Source of the DNA: Capsaspora owczarzaki ATCC 30864
Lineage: Eukaryota; Opisthokonta; Filasterea
Assembly: GCF_000151315.2 (NCBI RefSeq)
Contig: NW_011887295.1
Coordinates: 310,001-374,000 of the forward strand
Direction: 5' to 3'
Length of the DNA: 64,000 nt
Position 1 is the stretch's first letter. Each line of letters opens with the position of its first letter. Positions 1-11,544 of the stretch are shown piece by piece. The position numbers were made by a program, and so were the translations under genes. Under the pieces are notes generated by a model, which did no database searches, was not told where the DNA came from, and saw nothing but the letters and a program-made list of their open reading frames with translations.

Positions 1-1867
1 ACTGCCGGCTCGACGCAGCCTCCAGCGAGCGATTCATCCATTTCTTTGTCTGAATCGTTGCCGCGAAGTGGCAACCAAACCGCGACTCGTCTCGACTTTG
101 ACGAGCCCACGACTGCTTCGCTTGCAGCATTCGCCTTCCGTGCTGCTGCCATACACAGCTTTGCCGCTTCGCGCACCGACGAGCTCAGCATGTCCGAGAA
201 CGATACCATTCAAGTCGACCAGTGCCCCGACCCGGACTGGTGGATTGGCCGCAATCTGACTACCAAGGCTGGCCCTGGGTGGTTCCCAGCCAATCACGTT
301 CAAAAGATGGATGCTGTTGCGGCACGCAAGAGCAAAATTGCCATTCCTGACCGCTTCTCTCGCATGAGCGCCGTTCTGGTGGATGTAAGCATTTGTGATG
401 TTTCGAGTCTTTGGTTGTCGTGTGTTTTTTGGTGTCCTGGAACTCACTTGATTTTCCCGCTCCCCCCTTTCCTTCCTTGGCTCGAAGCTCTACCTACCGC
501 AACTTGAGGTCGACTTTGACGAGATTGTCGACCTGTTCAAGCACACCAACGAGAACGATGACGACATGCCGGACAGCTTGTACGAGAACTGGGACATTAC
601 CGGACGCGTCCGCGAGCACAGCGATTCCGACCAACCCCGCGAGTTTTCAGACCTCGAAACAAAGCTTCAGGACATTTATGTATCGACGAGGGATTTGAAT
701 CTTCCCGAGAAGGCTGCCAAGGATCCGGTCAAAGAGGCTGCTGTGGACGCACTGCTGATGGATTTGCTAGGTTTGTCACTTCTATCTCTGTCGGATCAGT
801 GTTCGGATCAAGGGTGCTGACAATGAGTTGTCTTGTCCATTTTTCCCCCTTCCTTGCTGTAGGTTACACCGTCGAAGCCAAAGCCGTCTACTCGTTCACG
901 GCAACACGCAACGACGAGTTGAGCTTCCAAGCCGGTGACATGCTTCGTCTTTTGAATCAAGAGGACGATGATTGGTGGCAGGTAAAGATGGCAGCAGCGA
1001 CAACCAGCCGACCCATTCTTCTTGACGATATATTCCGATTGAATGCTAAACTCATGAACATTAATCCTTCTAAAACCACAAAAACAAACCAACAAAAAAC
1101 AGGGTCAATTGCGAGACAAAATTGGATGGTTCCCGTCAAACCACTGCGTTATCGAGTCGAGCAAAGGCCGCCCGGCCTCGCCTGCTGCGCTCGATGAACC
1201 AAAATCTCCAACGCTGACAGCCAGTTCCCCAGCAAAAGTACTGCCTCGACGCGGACCTCCCGCCCCTGCTGCCAAGGCCGTTGCGCCCGACTTTCTCGAT
1301 CCCCTATTTGCTCGCGAAATGAAAAACGAGCGTATTGCGCGAGTCCGAGTGTGTGATTTCGAAAAGCGCAGCGAGCCCAAGTTCTATGTACGTCTCATTT
1401 TTCCATTTTTTTTGTTTGTTATGATTTTGATCATCGCGTCCTGACACGCTGCTCTCTCTCTCTCTCTCCAACCCATTCACAGATGTACATGCTTGCAGTC
1501 ACAACATCTCGAGGTGTCTACTTTATCTACCGACGATACTCTGAGTTCTTCCAGTTTTATGAGCAAATGGTGGAAGCGTTCCCCGAGGCTGCCTTCCCTC
1601 CATTCCCCGGCAAGATTCTCTTTGGTCGAAGCCATGTTCGCAGCGTCACTGTCACGCGCATGAAGGATCTTGATGCGTTCATGCAGGTACGCCACACTTT
1701 GCTTCGTTCACGTTTGGTTTTTTTTTTTTTGGTGTGTGTGACACTCATTTGTGCATTGTTCACAGGGTTTATTGAGCATGCCAGAACTCGCCATGACCGT
1801 TCGTGACCGGCAGGACACATCCCGGCGAAATGACCGGTTCCTCACGTCTCAACGCGCGGGCGAATAA
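1..1867 (+). CDS. SH3-SH3-PX adaptor protein (Bem1/p40phox-like), 5' end outside the window
   Basis: Coding exons by splice consensus and phase: 1-384, 488-770, 863-981, 1103-1387, 1483-1686 and 1766-1867 (TAA). The frame is open to base 1, so the start is missing; 458 residues are visible. The first SH3 domain (about residues 40-98) has the AIHSFAASRTDELS strand and a DWWIGR motif. The second (about 224-280) has AKAVYSFTATRNDELSF and DDWWQ, with GWFPSNH encoded across the 981/1103 splice. A PX domain follows near residues 335-435, with the phosphoinositide-binding pattern RRYSEF, the proline loop FPPFPGK and a downstream Arg-rich GRSHVRS. The order SH3-SH3-PX is that of fungal Bem1/ScdB scaffolds rather than p47phox (PX first). 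The protein ends right after PX, so no PB1 domain follows. A role as a membrane-recruited scaffold for small-GTPase or NADPH-oxidase signalling is inferred from the family. Confidence 0.85.
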
Positions 1868-2221
1868 TTTTTTTTCTCGGCACGATTCACCGATTCTCGT
1901 CGATTCTCGTCGATTCCCAATGCTTGCCACAGATGCTGCTTCGATTCTCGTTTTCCACCAGCTCACATTGTGCACACATTTAATTCTTTTTCCCAGGAAG
2001 TTGATTGTCGCCCTCTATGTTATAGAGCCAATTCTGCAGACTCGTTTTGTTCTTGTTGGAAAAATACACATTGTTAAGAAATATTTCCTTCTAATTATCT
2101 TACAATACACAAGGTTGCACGATGGCAACCTGGCGAAAAGAGAACAAAAAAAAATACAAACACAGTACTGAACAATAATCCTTCAACGGATTGCACCCTG
2201 CAGCAACAAGATCGTGCCCAT
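1868..2221. other. Convergent intergenic spacer
   Basis: This AT-rich spacer lies between the 3' ends of the SH3-PX gene (+) and glutamate synthase (-). A small tandem of a 12-base unit (gattctcgtc type) lies at about 1890-1920. No gene is seen; it probably holds both 3' UTRs. Confidence 0.6.
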
Positions 2222-5200
2222 CTAGCCACGAGCAGCAATTCGCTGGGGAGCAAGCTGCGAAGTGGATGCCAGGGTCACACCACCAGTCACCGGAAGCAAA
2301 GTTCGGCCCATCAGGTCCAGATCAATCTCCCGAGCAGCCATGCGGCCTTCGTTGATGGCCCAGACAATGAGGGACTGGCCGCGACGGCAATCTCCAGCAG
2401 CATAAATCTTGTTGGCATGGGTGCGGTAGGACACGTCGATGCCAAGACCGGGTTGCGGCAGCGCCGTGGCAAAGTTCCCTCGCGAGTTGAGCTGCACGCC
2501 CGCGGCGACGGCAAACTCCGACTCGGGTCCCTGGTACCCCATCGCGAGCAACACGAGATCAGCAGGGAAGGTGTGCTCCGACCCGGCAATCGACTCGTGG
2601 GTGTGGGCTGGCACATCCCAAGCCAGGCGGTTGGTGTGAACGCCCGTGACGCGCTTGCTCGAAGGGTCGACGGCAAATGCCGTGCTGAGCACAACGTACT
2701 CACGGGGATCTTTCTGGAAGACGGCAGCCGCCTCGCCGTGAGCATAATCCACCTTGAACACCTTGGGGTACTGCGGCCAAGGGTTGGCGGCTGCGCGCCC
2801 ATCCTTGGACGGCTGGAGGTTGATCTCAAATTGGACGACACTGCGCGCGCCTTGGCGAATTGCTGTGGCAATGCAATCCGCGCCAGTGTCACCGCCACCA
2901 ATCACCACAACGTTCTTTCCGTGGGCATCGTATTCGGCAGGCACCTTGTGGCCCGAGCTCTCAAAGTCTCCGAGAAGTGCGCGCGTCGACGGCTCCAAGT
3001 AGTCCATGGCAAAGTGCACACCTCGGCCATTGCGGCCAGGGACGGGCAAATCGCGAGGGACGGTGGAGCCCGTGCACAGCAAGACTGCATCAAATTCCTT
3101 GGCCAAATCGTCCACGGCTTGGGAGGTTCCGACAGCAGTATTGGGCACAAACACAACGCCGCTGGCACGAAGGAGCTCGATGCGACGCTGGACTGCGCGC
3201 TTGTCGAGTTTCATGTTCGGGATGCCGTACATGAGCAAGCCGCCAAACCGATCGGAACGCTCGTACACTGTGACGGAATGGCCAGCCCGGTTGAGCTGAT
3301 CGGCGGCAGCCAGCCCTGCGGGCCCACTGCCCACGACAGCAACACGTTTGCCGGTGCGGTGCATCGGAATGATCGGCTGCACCCAGCCTTGCTCGAAAGC
3401 ATGGTCAATGATGGCGTTCTCGACATTCTTGATAGTCACCGGCTTGTCAATGATGCCCACAACGCAGGCACCCTCGCAGGGCGCAGGGCAAGCACGGCCC
3501 GTGAACTCTGGAAAGTTGTTGGTGGTCGACAGTTGCAGGTAAGCCTCGCGCCAGTTGCCCTGAAAAACGAGCTCGTTGAACTGGGGAATCAGGTTGCCAA
3601 TCGGGCAGCCGTGTGACTTGGACTGGCAGAACGGCACGCCACAGTCCATGCATCGCGAAGTCTGCTTTGCCAGGTGTTCATCCGACGAAGCGGTGGCCAC
3701 CACGACGGGAGTCGCCGCGGCCTTCGTCTGGGCACGCTCGGATGCCGTGGTTTTGCCTTCGACATGGGTCGGATGGAGCACTTCCTCCCAGTCGTGAACG
3801 CGGTCGGCTTCATTGCGATATCCAACTTCCTCGCGTTCAACCGTCACAAAGCCACGCAGCTTGTCAAGCGGCTTGGCAGAGGTGAACGAGGAGCTGGTTG
3901 GTTTGATGGTCGAGTTGGCCCCGCTGCGACGAGCGGCCGCCATCGAGAAGAAGCGACGAGGGGCGGCATCAAAAGCGGGCGCCTGTTTGCTCGCAGCCGG
4001 TTGCTGAAGCTGTTGCTGCTGTTGCTGCTGCTTCTGCTGCTTCTGCTGTTCGAGCACTCGCTTGTAATCGTGGGGGAAGACTTTGACAAACTTGGGGCGG
4101 ATGGACTCCCAATCGCTCAGAATGGCTTTCGCCACTGCCGAATCGGTGCGCGTAACATGCTCACGGATCAGTTCCAAAAGCTCAGTCTCGTCGCTCGAGC
4201 CGGCAGCGACACGCTCCAAAAGAACCATTTCGCGGTTGCAACGGTGGGAAGAAAACTCATTGTCGCGGTCGAGCACGTAGGCAATGCCACCCGACATGCC
4301 AGCGGCAAAGTTGATGCCAGTCTGGCCAAGAATGACCACTCGACCGCCAGTCATGTACTCGCAGCCGTGATCGCCAACGCCCTCGCAAACGGCGAGCGCG
4401 CCAGAGTTTCGAACGGCAAATCGCTCTGCCGCAACGCCAGCAAAGAAGGCGCGTCCAGAGGTGGCGCCGTAGAGGCAAACATTGCCCACAATCACATTCT
4501 CGTCGCTCTTAAACTCGGCAGGCATGTCCAACGGGGGTCGCACAACAACAATGCCTCCAGAGAGACCCTTGCCCACGTAATCGTTCGAATCTCCAAAAAG
4601 CTTGACGGTAATGCCCGGCGCGAGGAAGGCAGCCAGGCTTTGACCGGCCGAGCCGTGGAGTTGCAGCACCAGCGCGTCGTTCGATGGCAGGCCGGCAGCT
4701 CCAAACTTTGCAGTTGCGTGGTAGCTAAGCAGCGTGCCAAACGTGCGATCAATGTTCTTGATGGTCGTTTCGACCGTGAGAGCCGTGCCGACCGAAGGCG
4801 CAGCAGGGCCCGTCAAGAGCTGCTTCAGCGCCTCGTTTTCGCTCAGCAGCCGGTTTTCGAGTTTTGTCGCCTCGAGCGCATCATGCTGCTGTGGCGTCGT
4901 GAAGCGGGTGGGCACGTTTGGACGCAGAGTGAATGCCGGTGTGAGCAAGCCCTTCAGGTCGATCGACTGCAACTTGGCAGCAAACTGCTCTGGCTGCAGT
5001 GGATCCGCGGCACGCTGTGCCAACCAATCCGACCGACCGACCAGCTCGTCAAACTTGCGGACACCCAGCTTGGACATGATGCCGCGAATGTCCTCTGCGA
5101 GCATGAAGAAAAAGTTGACGACGTGCTCCGGCTTGCCAGCAAACTTGGCGCGCAGGACGGGGTCCTGCGTGGCAATACCAACAGGGCACGTGTTGAGATG

Positions 5201-8200
5201 GCACTTGCGCATCATGGTGCAACCCAACGCGATCAAGGGCACGGTGGCAAAGCCAAACTCTTCCGCACCCAGCAATGCTGCCACGACAACGTCGCGGGCG
5301 GTGCGAAGTTGGCCATCCGTCTGCAAGACAACGCGGCCGCGAAGGCCGTTGAGAACGAGCGTCTGGTGCGTCTCTGCCAGGCCGAGCTCCCAAGGCAGGC
5401 CGGCGCTTTTCACGCCCGTCCAAGTGCTGGCACCAGTGCCGCCATCGTGACCCGACACGAGAATGTGGTCGGCCTTGCCCTTGGCCACACCCGAGGCGAC
5501 GATGCCCACTCCCGTTTCCGAAACAAGTTTGACGCTGATGCGAGCCTTGGGATTGGCGCACTTCATGTCGGAAATGAGCTGCGACAAGTCCTCAATCGAG
5601 TAAATGTCATGGTGCGGCGGCGGGCTAATCAGACCGACTCCAGGGGTTGAGTGACGCGTGGCCGCAATGTTGCCCGTGACCTTGTGGCCAGGAAGCTCGC
5701 CGCCTTCGCCCGGTTTGGCGCCTTGGGCCATCTTGATTTGGATTTCGTCCGAGTTGTACAGGTAGTCGATGGTTACGCCAAATCGCCCAGAGGCAATCTG
5801 TTTGATGGCAGAGCGCATCGAGTCTGCCTGCGGTGTGCTGGACGAAGCAGACGACGCAGCAGCGGAAGGATCAGAGGCGTAGCGCTTGCGGTCTTCGCCG
5901 CCTTCGCCAGTGTTGCTCTTGCCACCAATGCGGTTCATGGCAATGGCCAGAGTGGTGTGTGCTTCCTCGGAAATGGAGCCATAGCTCATGGCGCCAGTGC
6001 AAAACCGTGTCAAAATGGAAGCCGCCGACTCAACCTCCTCAAGCGGAACGGCTGCCGACCCGGACGACTCTGACGACGCTGGTGTGTCGACTCCGACAAT
6101 ATCAATCACTCCACGCAGTGTGCAGCCGCGAACTGCCGCGTTTGCATACTCAGTGTACCGGGCAAACGCGTCGGTGTTGTTCCGGCGGGCAGCGTCCTGC
6201 AGGAAGGCAATGCTCTCGGGATCGTTGATGTGCGCTTCTCCGTTGGCTCGCCAGTGATAGTCACCGCGATTGGCCAAGGATGCAGAGAGCAGGCTACCTG
6301 CCGTGACGGGGACAACAGGATGGCGATCCTTCACGCTGTGAGGTGTTTGATGCAGAGGCTGCTGGCCCACGCTGGTCGCCAACTCGTCGGCGGCCGCTGG
6401 GGCGTCCTGAGTGAGCGTTGCGGCTCCGGCTGCCTTGGTGCTCGCAAGTAAGTGCAAGTGGTGCTGGTTGGCACGCGCACGGGCCGCTGTTGTGCTGAAA
6501 AGCCGAACTGCGGCCGCGCTCGTTGTCGGTGCCTTGAACGACAGCCCTTGCAGCGAATGCGAAGACAGCGACGACGACAGATAGGGCAGTTCTGTTGGCA
6601 GGCCTTGGACGACCGACTGTTGCTCACGATGCTGTTGCAGCAGTACTTGGGCAAGCCTGTGTCGCTCTTCCGTGTCATAGGCAATCTCGGCAAAACCAAT
6701 GCCGCCGACGGCCGAGGTCGTTCCCGTAAAGCACAAGTCAATCACGGACTGTCCGAGACCAATCGCCTCAAAGATTTGGGCACCCTTGAAGCTTTGAAGC
6801 GTGGAGATGCCCATCTTGGCCATGACCTTGAGCATGCCGGCATTGACGGACTTGATGTAGTTGTAGTCCGATTGTGATACGTGGGTGCTGTTGGCGCGCC
6901 CATGGACATCGGGACGGATGGTGTGCTTGTGCGACAGGCTGCGAATGACATCCAGAGCCAGGTACGGACAGACGGCATCGGCGCCAAAGCCGACCATGAG
7001 GCAATGGTGATGGACTTCGCGCGCCTCGGCAGTCTCCACGATCAGAGCAACCTTCAATCGTTGTCTCGAGCGCAGCAGGTGCTGGTGAACAGCACCCACG
7101 GCAAGCAGCGCGCTGATGGGAGCCGCTTGTTCAAAGCGCGACGAATGAGCCGATGCGGGGTTTGCAGACAAGGCCGCCTCCGTTTTGGCGACAAAGCCTC
7201 GGTCGCTCAGCACAATGAAGGAGTAGCCTTCCTCCACTGCAGCGCTGACGTCCTCGCACAAGCGATGAATGGCACGCTCGAGCTGGTGCTTTGATTGAGT
7301 GTCGCCGCGACGACGACGACGACGACGACGACGACAAGGCGTACTCGAGAGGGAAAACCCGAGTGGCAAAGCCGGTTGAAGGATCCAGCTGTTCGACATG
7401 CTTGATGGCATCGAGCTGTGCGTCGGTGAGAATGGGCGAGTCGAGCACCAGACGGTGGCATTGCTGCGCGCTCGTTTCGAGAATGTTGCCAGAAGGGCCG
7501 ACAGCGCAGCGCAGAGACATGACAACCGCCTCGCGAATGGGATCGATGGGAGGGTTGGTCACCTGGGCGAAAAGCTGCTTAAAGTACTCGGAGGGCAGCT
7601 TGGGGAAGCGCGAGAGGACGGCGAGCGGGGCATCGTTGCCCATCGAGCCGAGCGCCTCCTTGCCGTGCTCACCCATCGGCGCCAAAAGCATCGACACGGT
7701 CTCTTGTGTGTAGCCAAAGAGCGGGAGCAGAATTGAGCGAACAGCCTGCGAGGGTCGCACCAGTTTCGACGAGCTGGCAGTTTCGCCCTTGAAGGCAGTG
7801 GAGCCAGGCAACGAGGCCCAGGCTCCCGAAAAGTTGTCATGCTCCGACTGCGAACGCAGCTGCTCGGCCTTCTCGACCAACGGGAGCAACCGCACCGCGC
7901 CCTTAATCCATTTGCCATAGGGTCGCGACGTGGCCACCTTCTCCTTGAGTTCGTGATCGTTGACAATCTTTCCTTCGAGGGTGTCGACCAGAAGCATTCG
8001 ACCAGGTTCCAAGCGGCCCTTTTTCTGCGGAGCGCAATGATGGCAAAACAAAACAGTGCGATACACAGCGAGTCAGCGACCAGAAAAAACAACAACAAAG
8101 GGTTCCACGCACACACAGCTTTTTTTTGTTTTTTGTTTTTCCCCCGTTTTCGCAAAAAATCCAAATCACAAAACCTACAATAATGCTGTTGCTGGGGATG

Positions 8201-9636
8201 CCTTCCACAACGCCAATCTCACTGGCCATGACCAACAGATCGTCCTTGGTCACCAGGAAGCGGCTGGGGCGAAGCCCGTTGCGGTCCAGCGTCGCTCCAG
8301 CAAAGCGTCCGTCCGTGAAAGTGAACAAGGCAGGGCCATCCCAAGGCTCGCTGACATGCGACGCCCACTCGTAAAAGTGACGCCGCGCCGCAGTGCTTCC
8401 GGAAGTGGTGATGCCATTCGCGCTGGAGTGCATGTTTTCCCAAGCCTCGGGCACGAGCATCATCATGGTCTCCGGCAGCGAGCGGTCGGAGCAGTTGAGC
8501 AGAAACTCGAGCGAGTTGTCGAGTGCCTGCGAGTCCGAGCCGTTTGGCTCAATCACGGGGTAGAGCGAGTCCAACGCGGCGAAGTGGGGGCTCGACATGA
8601 CGCCTTCCCTCGCGCGCATCCAGTTCTAGTGACGATACAGCAAAGAAAACAAACAAACAACCAATACAAAACATAACAAAACAAACAGCAAATCACGGTG
8701 AGAACCGGAAACAAAGATCGACCCACTCTGTGTGATCAAATGGCCTACCGAGTTGCCTTTGAGCGTGTTAATCTCGCCGTTGTGACCAATATAGCGCAGG
8801 GGCTGCGCTCGTTCCCAGCTGGGGAAGGTGTTGGTGCTAAAGCGACTATGGACAATGACGACATGCGAGGAGAAGAGGGGGTCGCTCAGGTCCTCAGGAA
8901 AGTAGGGGAAGAGCTGCTCGGGTGTGAGCTGGCCCTTGTACACGATGGTGCGCGTGTTGAGGCTGCAAAAGTACAGCGGTGCCGAGGCAGCGAGTCCTTT
9001 GCGGGCTTCGCGCATAAAGCGAAAAGCGCGCCTTCGGAGCGTGGCTTCAGCAACTGGAATGTTGGGAGCCTCGTTCGGCACCACAAACAGCTGCGAGATG
9101 CCCGGCTCGGCGGACTTGGCCACACTGCCCAGACTGCTATTGTCGGTGGCAATGTCGCGCCATGCCAGAACAGCCAGCCCGCTGGAGGCAGCTCGCTCCT
9201 CAAGCGCGCGCTTGGTGGCTTGGCGCACGTCGGGATTGGCGCTTAGAAAGACCATGCCAGTTGCGTACTGGCCGAGCGGCGGCAGCGTCACACCTTGCAC
9301 CTCGAGCGCGCGGGCGTACAGCTTGTGCGGGATGGAGGCGAGAATGCCAGCGCCGTCTCCGCTGTTCTCCTCTGCACCGACGGCACCTCGGTGGGTCATG
9401 TTGACCAGCACCTCGCGTCCGTGCTTGACAATGTCGTGCGAAGGGTTGCCCTTAATGTTGACAATCATGCCCACGCCACAGCTGTCCTTCTCGAGCTCTG
9501 GCTGATACAGGCCTTGAGCAGCGGGGAAGCGCGTGAATGCATTGTTGCCTGGACTCGGCTGTTGTTGTTGCTGCGCCAGAGTGGAGGCGCGACTTGGCGG
9601 TTGGTACGTTTTGTAACCTCGTCGTTTTAGTAGCAT
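2222..9636 (-). CDS. Glutamate synthase (NAD(P)H-GOGAT), fused large and small subunits
   Basis: Transfers the glutamine amide to 2-oxoglutarate, giving two glutamates. Exons on the minus strand: 9636-8749, 8625-8179, 8024-7359 and 7288-2222, about 2355 aa. The last junction is uncertain: the two frames meet in a CGA microsatellite and are reconciled by a 70-nt GT-AG intron (7289-7358) or by an indel. Order: class II amidotransferase with catalytic Cys in DSCGVGM, central domain, FMN synthase domain with 3Fe-4S cysteines in [19 protein letters not shown] domain, a Q-rich linker, then the GltD-like part with cysteines from CMDCGVPFC onward, an FAD site ([14 protein letters not shown]) and an NADPH/NADH site ([11 protein letters not shown]). 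It is longer than the roughly 2150 aa of fungal enzymes because of low-complexity inserts, two of which resemble mitochondrial presequences. The start ATG at 9636 precedes a basic, Q-rich leader; an upstream coding exon cannot be excluded. Confidence 0.93.
7308..7335. repeat. CGA trinucleotide microsatellite in glutamate synthase
   Basis: Nine CGA units on the plus strand. On the coding strand it reads as poly-Ser or poly-Arg depending on frame. The upstream frame carries the FPLEY segment and the downstream frame carries the HQLERAI segment, so the frame changes here. Confidence 0.9.
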
Positions 9637-10035
9637 TGACGACGGCAGACCTCGTGCGGTCGAGCACGTCGAAAAGACAGCTCTGAGATGGCAAGATAGA
9701 CATGCAATAGGAAGGTGAGTGCAGGGAGTTTGACCATGAATGGGTTTTTTTGGTATTTTGGTGGCTGCAGGAATCTTGCATGTGCTTTTTTCCCCTTTTC
9801 CGCCTCCCCCCTGTTTTTGCCCTTATGTCATGCTGATAGGAGGCAAGCTGATTCCGAGCTATTAATATTGTCGATACTGTGCTTTTTTTTTTTTTTTTTT
9901 TTTGGGCAACTGTTACCGCCAAACATTGACTCTGTTTTTGTTTTTTCCCGCCAAACGTCGGCTGTTTAATTTTTGATTGTTGATTTCCACTCTCGGCGTC
10001 GTGTTACTTCAGACAGCTCAACGAACAACTTCAGA

Positions 10036-10063
10036 GACTGACTGACTGACTGACTGACTGACT
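10036..10063. repeat. GACT tetranucleotide repeat
   Basis: Seven perfect GACT units in non-coding DNA. Confidence 0.95.
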
Positions 10064-10792
10064 CTGATGTCGAGCATTTTGCCATTCGAAAACAAAACGA
10101 GTTCGAGTGTTGGAATCGAAAAGAAAGAACGCTCGCGTTTTCAAAACACAACATCACATGCAAAAAAAGCACCCGAAAATCGATAAAAACAAAAATACAA
10201 AAATTCGAAAAAAAGAAAAAGAGAAGCGCAAAAAGCAGATGTCTCGCTCGCTGACTCATTCTGGCAGAGCGGAAATCGCATGTGCTCAATTGGAAAAACA
10301 CTGGGATGACAATGACGAACACTTTCACCGGAAAGGAGCAGGCTGGATTTGCCTGGGGTTTCAGCCACTCGACGTCGCGTTTCCACAGTCGCTCAACGCC
10401 CCGCCCCATCAACATCGCCATCATCATGACACACACCCACACCCCACACACTCCATCGAGCTCGAGCAACACTGAATCACAACACAACAGTGATCAACAA
10501 CAGAACAGAGTGGCTGCTGGTGTCGGTGGGATGATGAGTCGCCACCCAGATTGCCCTTTGAAAAAAATGCTCCACAGTTGTGGTTTCAGACAACGTGAGA
10601 GCGGGGGAGCACGTCGCTCGTTCCCTCCTACCAATCCACCTACCTCCCCGCTTCCCCCGGCTTCTTCCTCCCTGCTTCTCTTCTCACATCTCACTCAGTG
10701 TTTAATTCCAACCAAACCAATCGCTCAAAAGGCCCCACGAAGAGCGGTCAAACGAACGATTTCGAATTTTGGATGAAATCAACCGAACAAAC

Positions 10793-10793
<1 letters not shown>

Positions 10794-10828
<35 letters not shown>
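10794..10828. repeat. 35-base poly(A) tract
   Basis: An uninterrupted run of 35 A residues on the plus strand. No gene-like sequence precedes it and no target-site duplication was noticed, so it is treated as a homopolymer, not a retrocopy tail. Confidence 0.9.
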
Positions 10829-10830
<2 letters not shown>

Positions 10831-11544
10831 ACAGGCAACTGTCAGAAATTTTGTTGTCGGAGGTAGAATCCCAAAAATCAACCAGCAGTCATCAGTTCCA
10901 CAAAACCGCGACTCAGTCCGAACAACAAGCATTGAACACAGCCATGGCGAACTCAACGGGAGACGCCGAGGGAGTGAGAGCGATGGAAGGACAGCGAGAA
11001 CGAGAGATGGAAGATGGAAAAGCGGCAAAATCTGCGAAATTGGAATCAAGCGTCGGCGTTTCAACATCGATTTGTTTCGCTTTGTGTGCCAGCCATTTGC
11101 GTTTTTTTTTTTTTTTTTTTCGTGGTACGGCGCAGTTCAAACTGCGACTATGGTAAAGCTCTCTCGCTCTCTCTCTCTGTCTTCTTTGCTCTTCCTGATG
11201 ACTTTTGGTTGATGTTGTCATTTTGCTTTTCGGGAGAATGAATGCGTGATTGGGAGCCGAGGGGAGTTGGTGGTGAGTTGTTGACACAAATCGAGCGCAC
11301 AGACGCACCGCAACATGATCGAGGCCAATGAAAAAATAGAAGGAAAAATAAAAGACTGAAAATGAAAGAGAATGGAAGATTGACTGAAGCAAAAAAGTCA
11401 ACACATGCGATCAAAGGGTAAAAAAATGCTACATTGGCAATAAACACAAGAACAAGACTCGAGAAATAATACGCAAGTCACAGCACTAACAAAAGCAGCA
11501 ATCCAATAATCACTAACGAAACAAACAAAACAAAACATCAGGGC

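Larger units (their letters stand above)
9637..11544. other. 1.9-kb non-coding region (glutamate synthase promoter side)
   Basis: Lies upstream of glutamate synthase (-) and downstream of the I-BAR gene (-). It holds T tracts near 9882-9903, a GACT repeat, a 35-base A tract at 10794-10828, another T tract at about 11101-11120 and CT-rich stretches. Open frames here are low-complexity translations of these tracts with no recognisable domain. A 5' UTR exon of glutamate synthase could lie here but is not visible. Confidence 0.6.

Noticed and set aside
2417-5650. Long plus-strand open frames (399 and 658 codons) opposite glutamate synthase
   Set aside because: They mirror the codon bias of the minus-strand exon, have no domain, and the minus-strand protein is fully conserved.
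7300-7340. Programmed ribosomal frameshift in glutamate synthase
   Set aside because: There is no slippery heptamer or stem-loop. An intron or repeat-length error explains the frame change more simply.
10794-10828. A 35-base poly(A) as the tail of a retrocopy or LINE/SINE
   Set aside because: No gene-like or repeat-family sequence precedes it and no flanking duplication was noticed. Similar A and T tracts are common in all spacers here.
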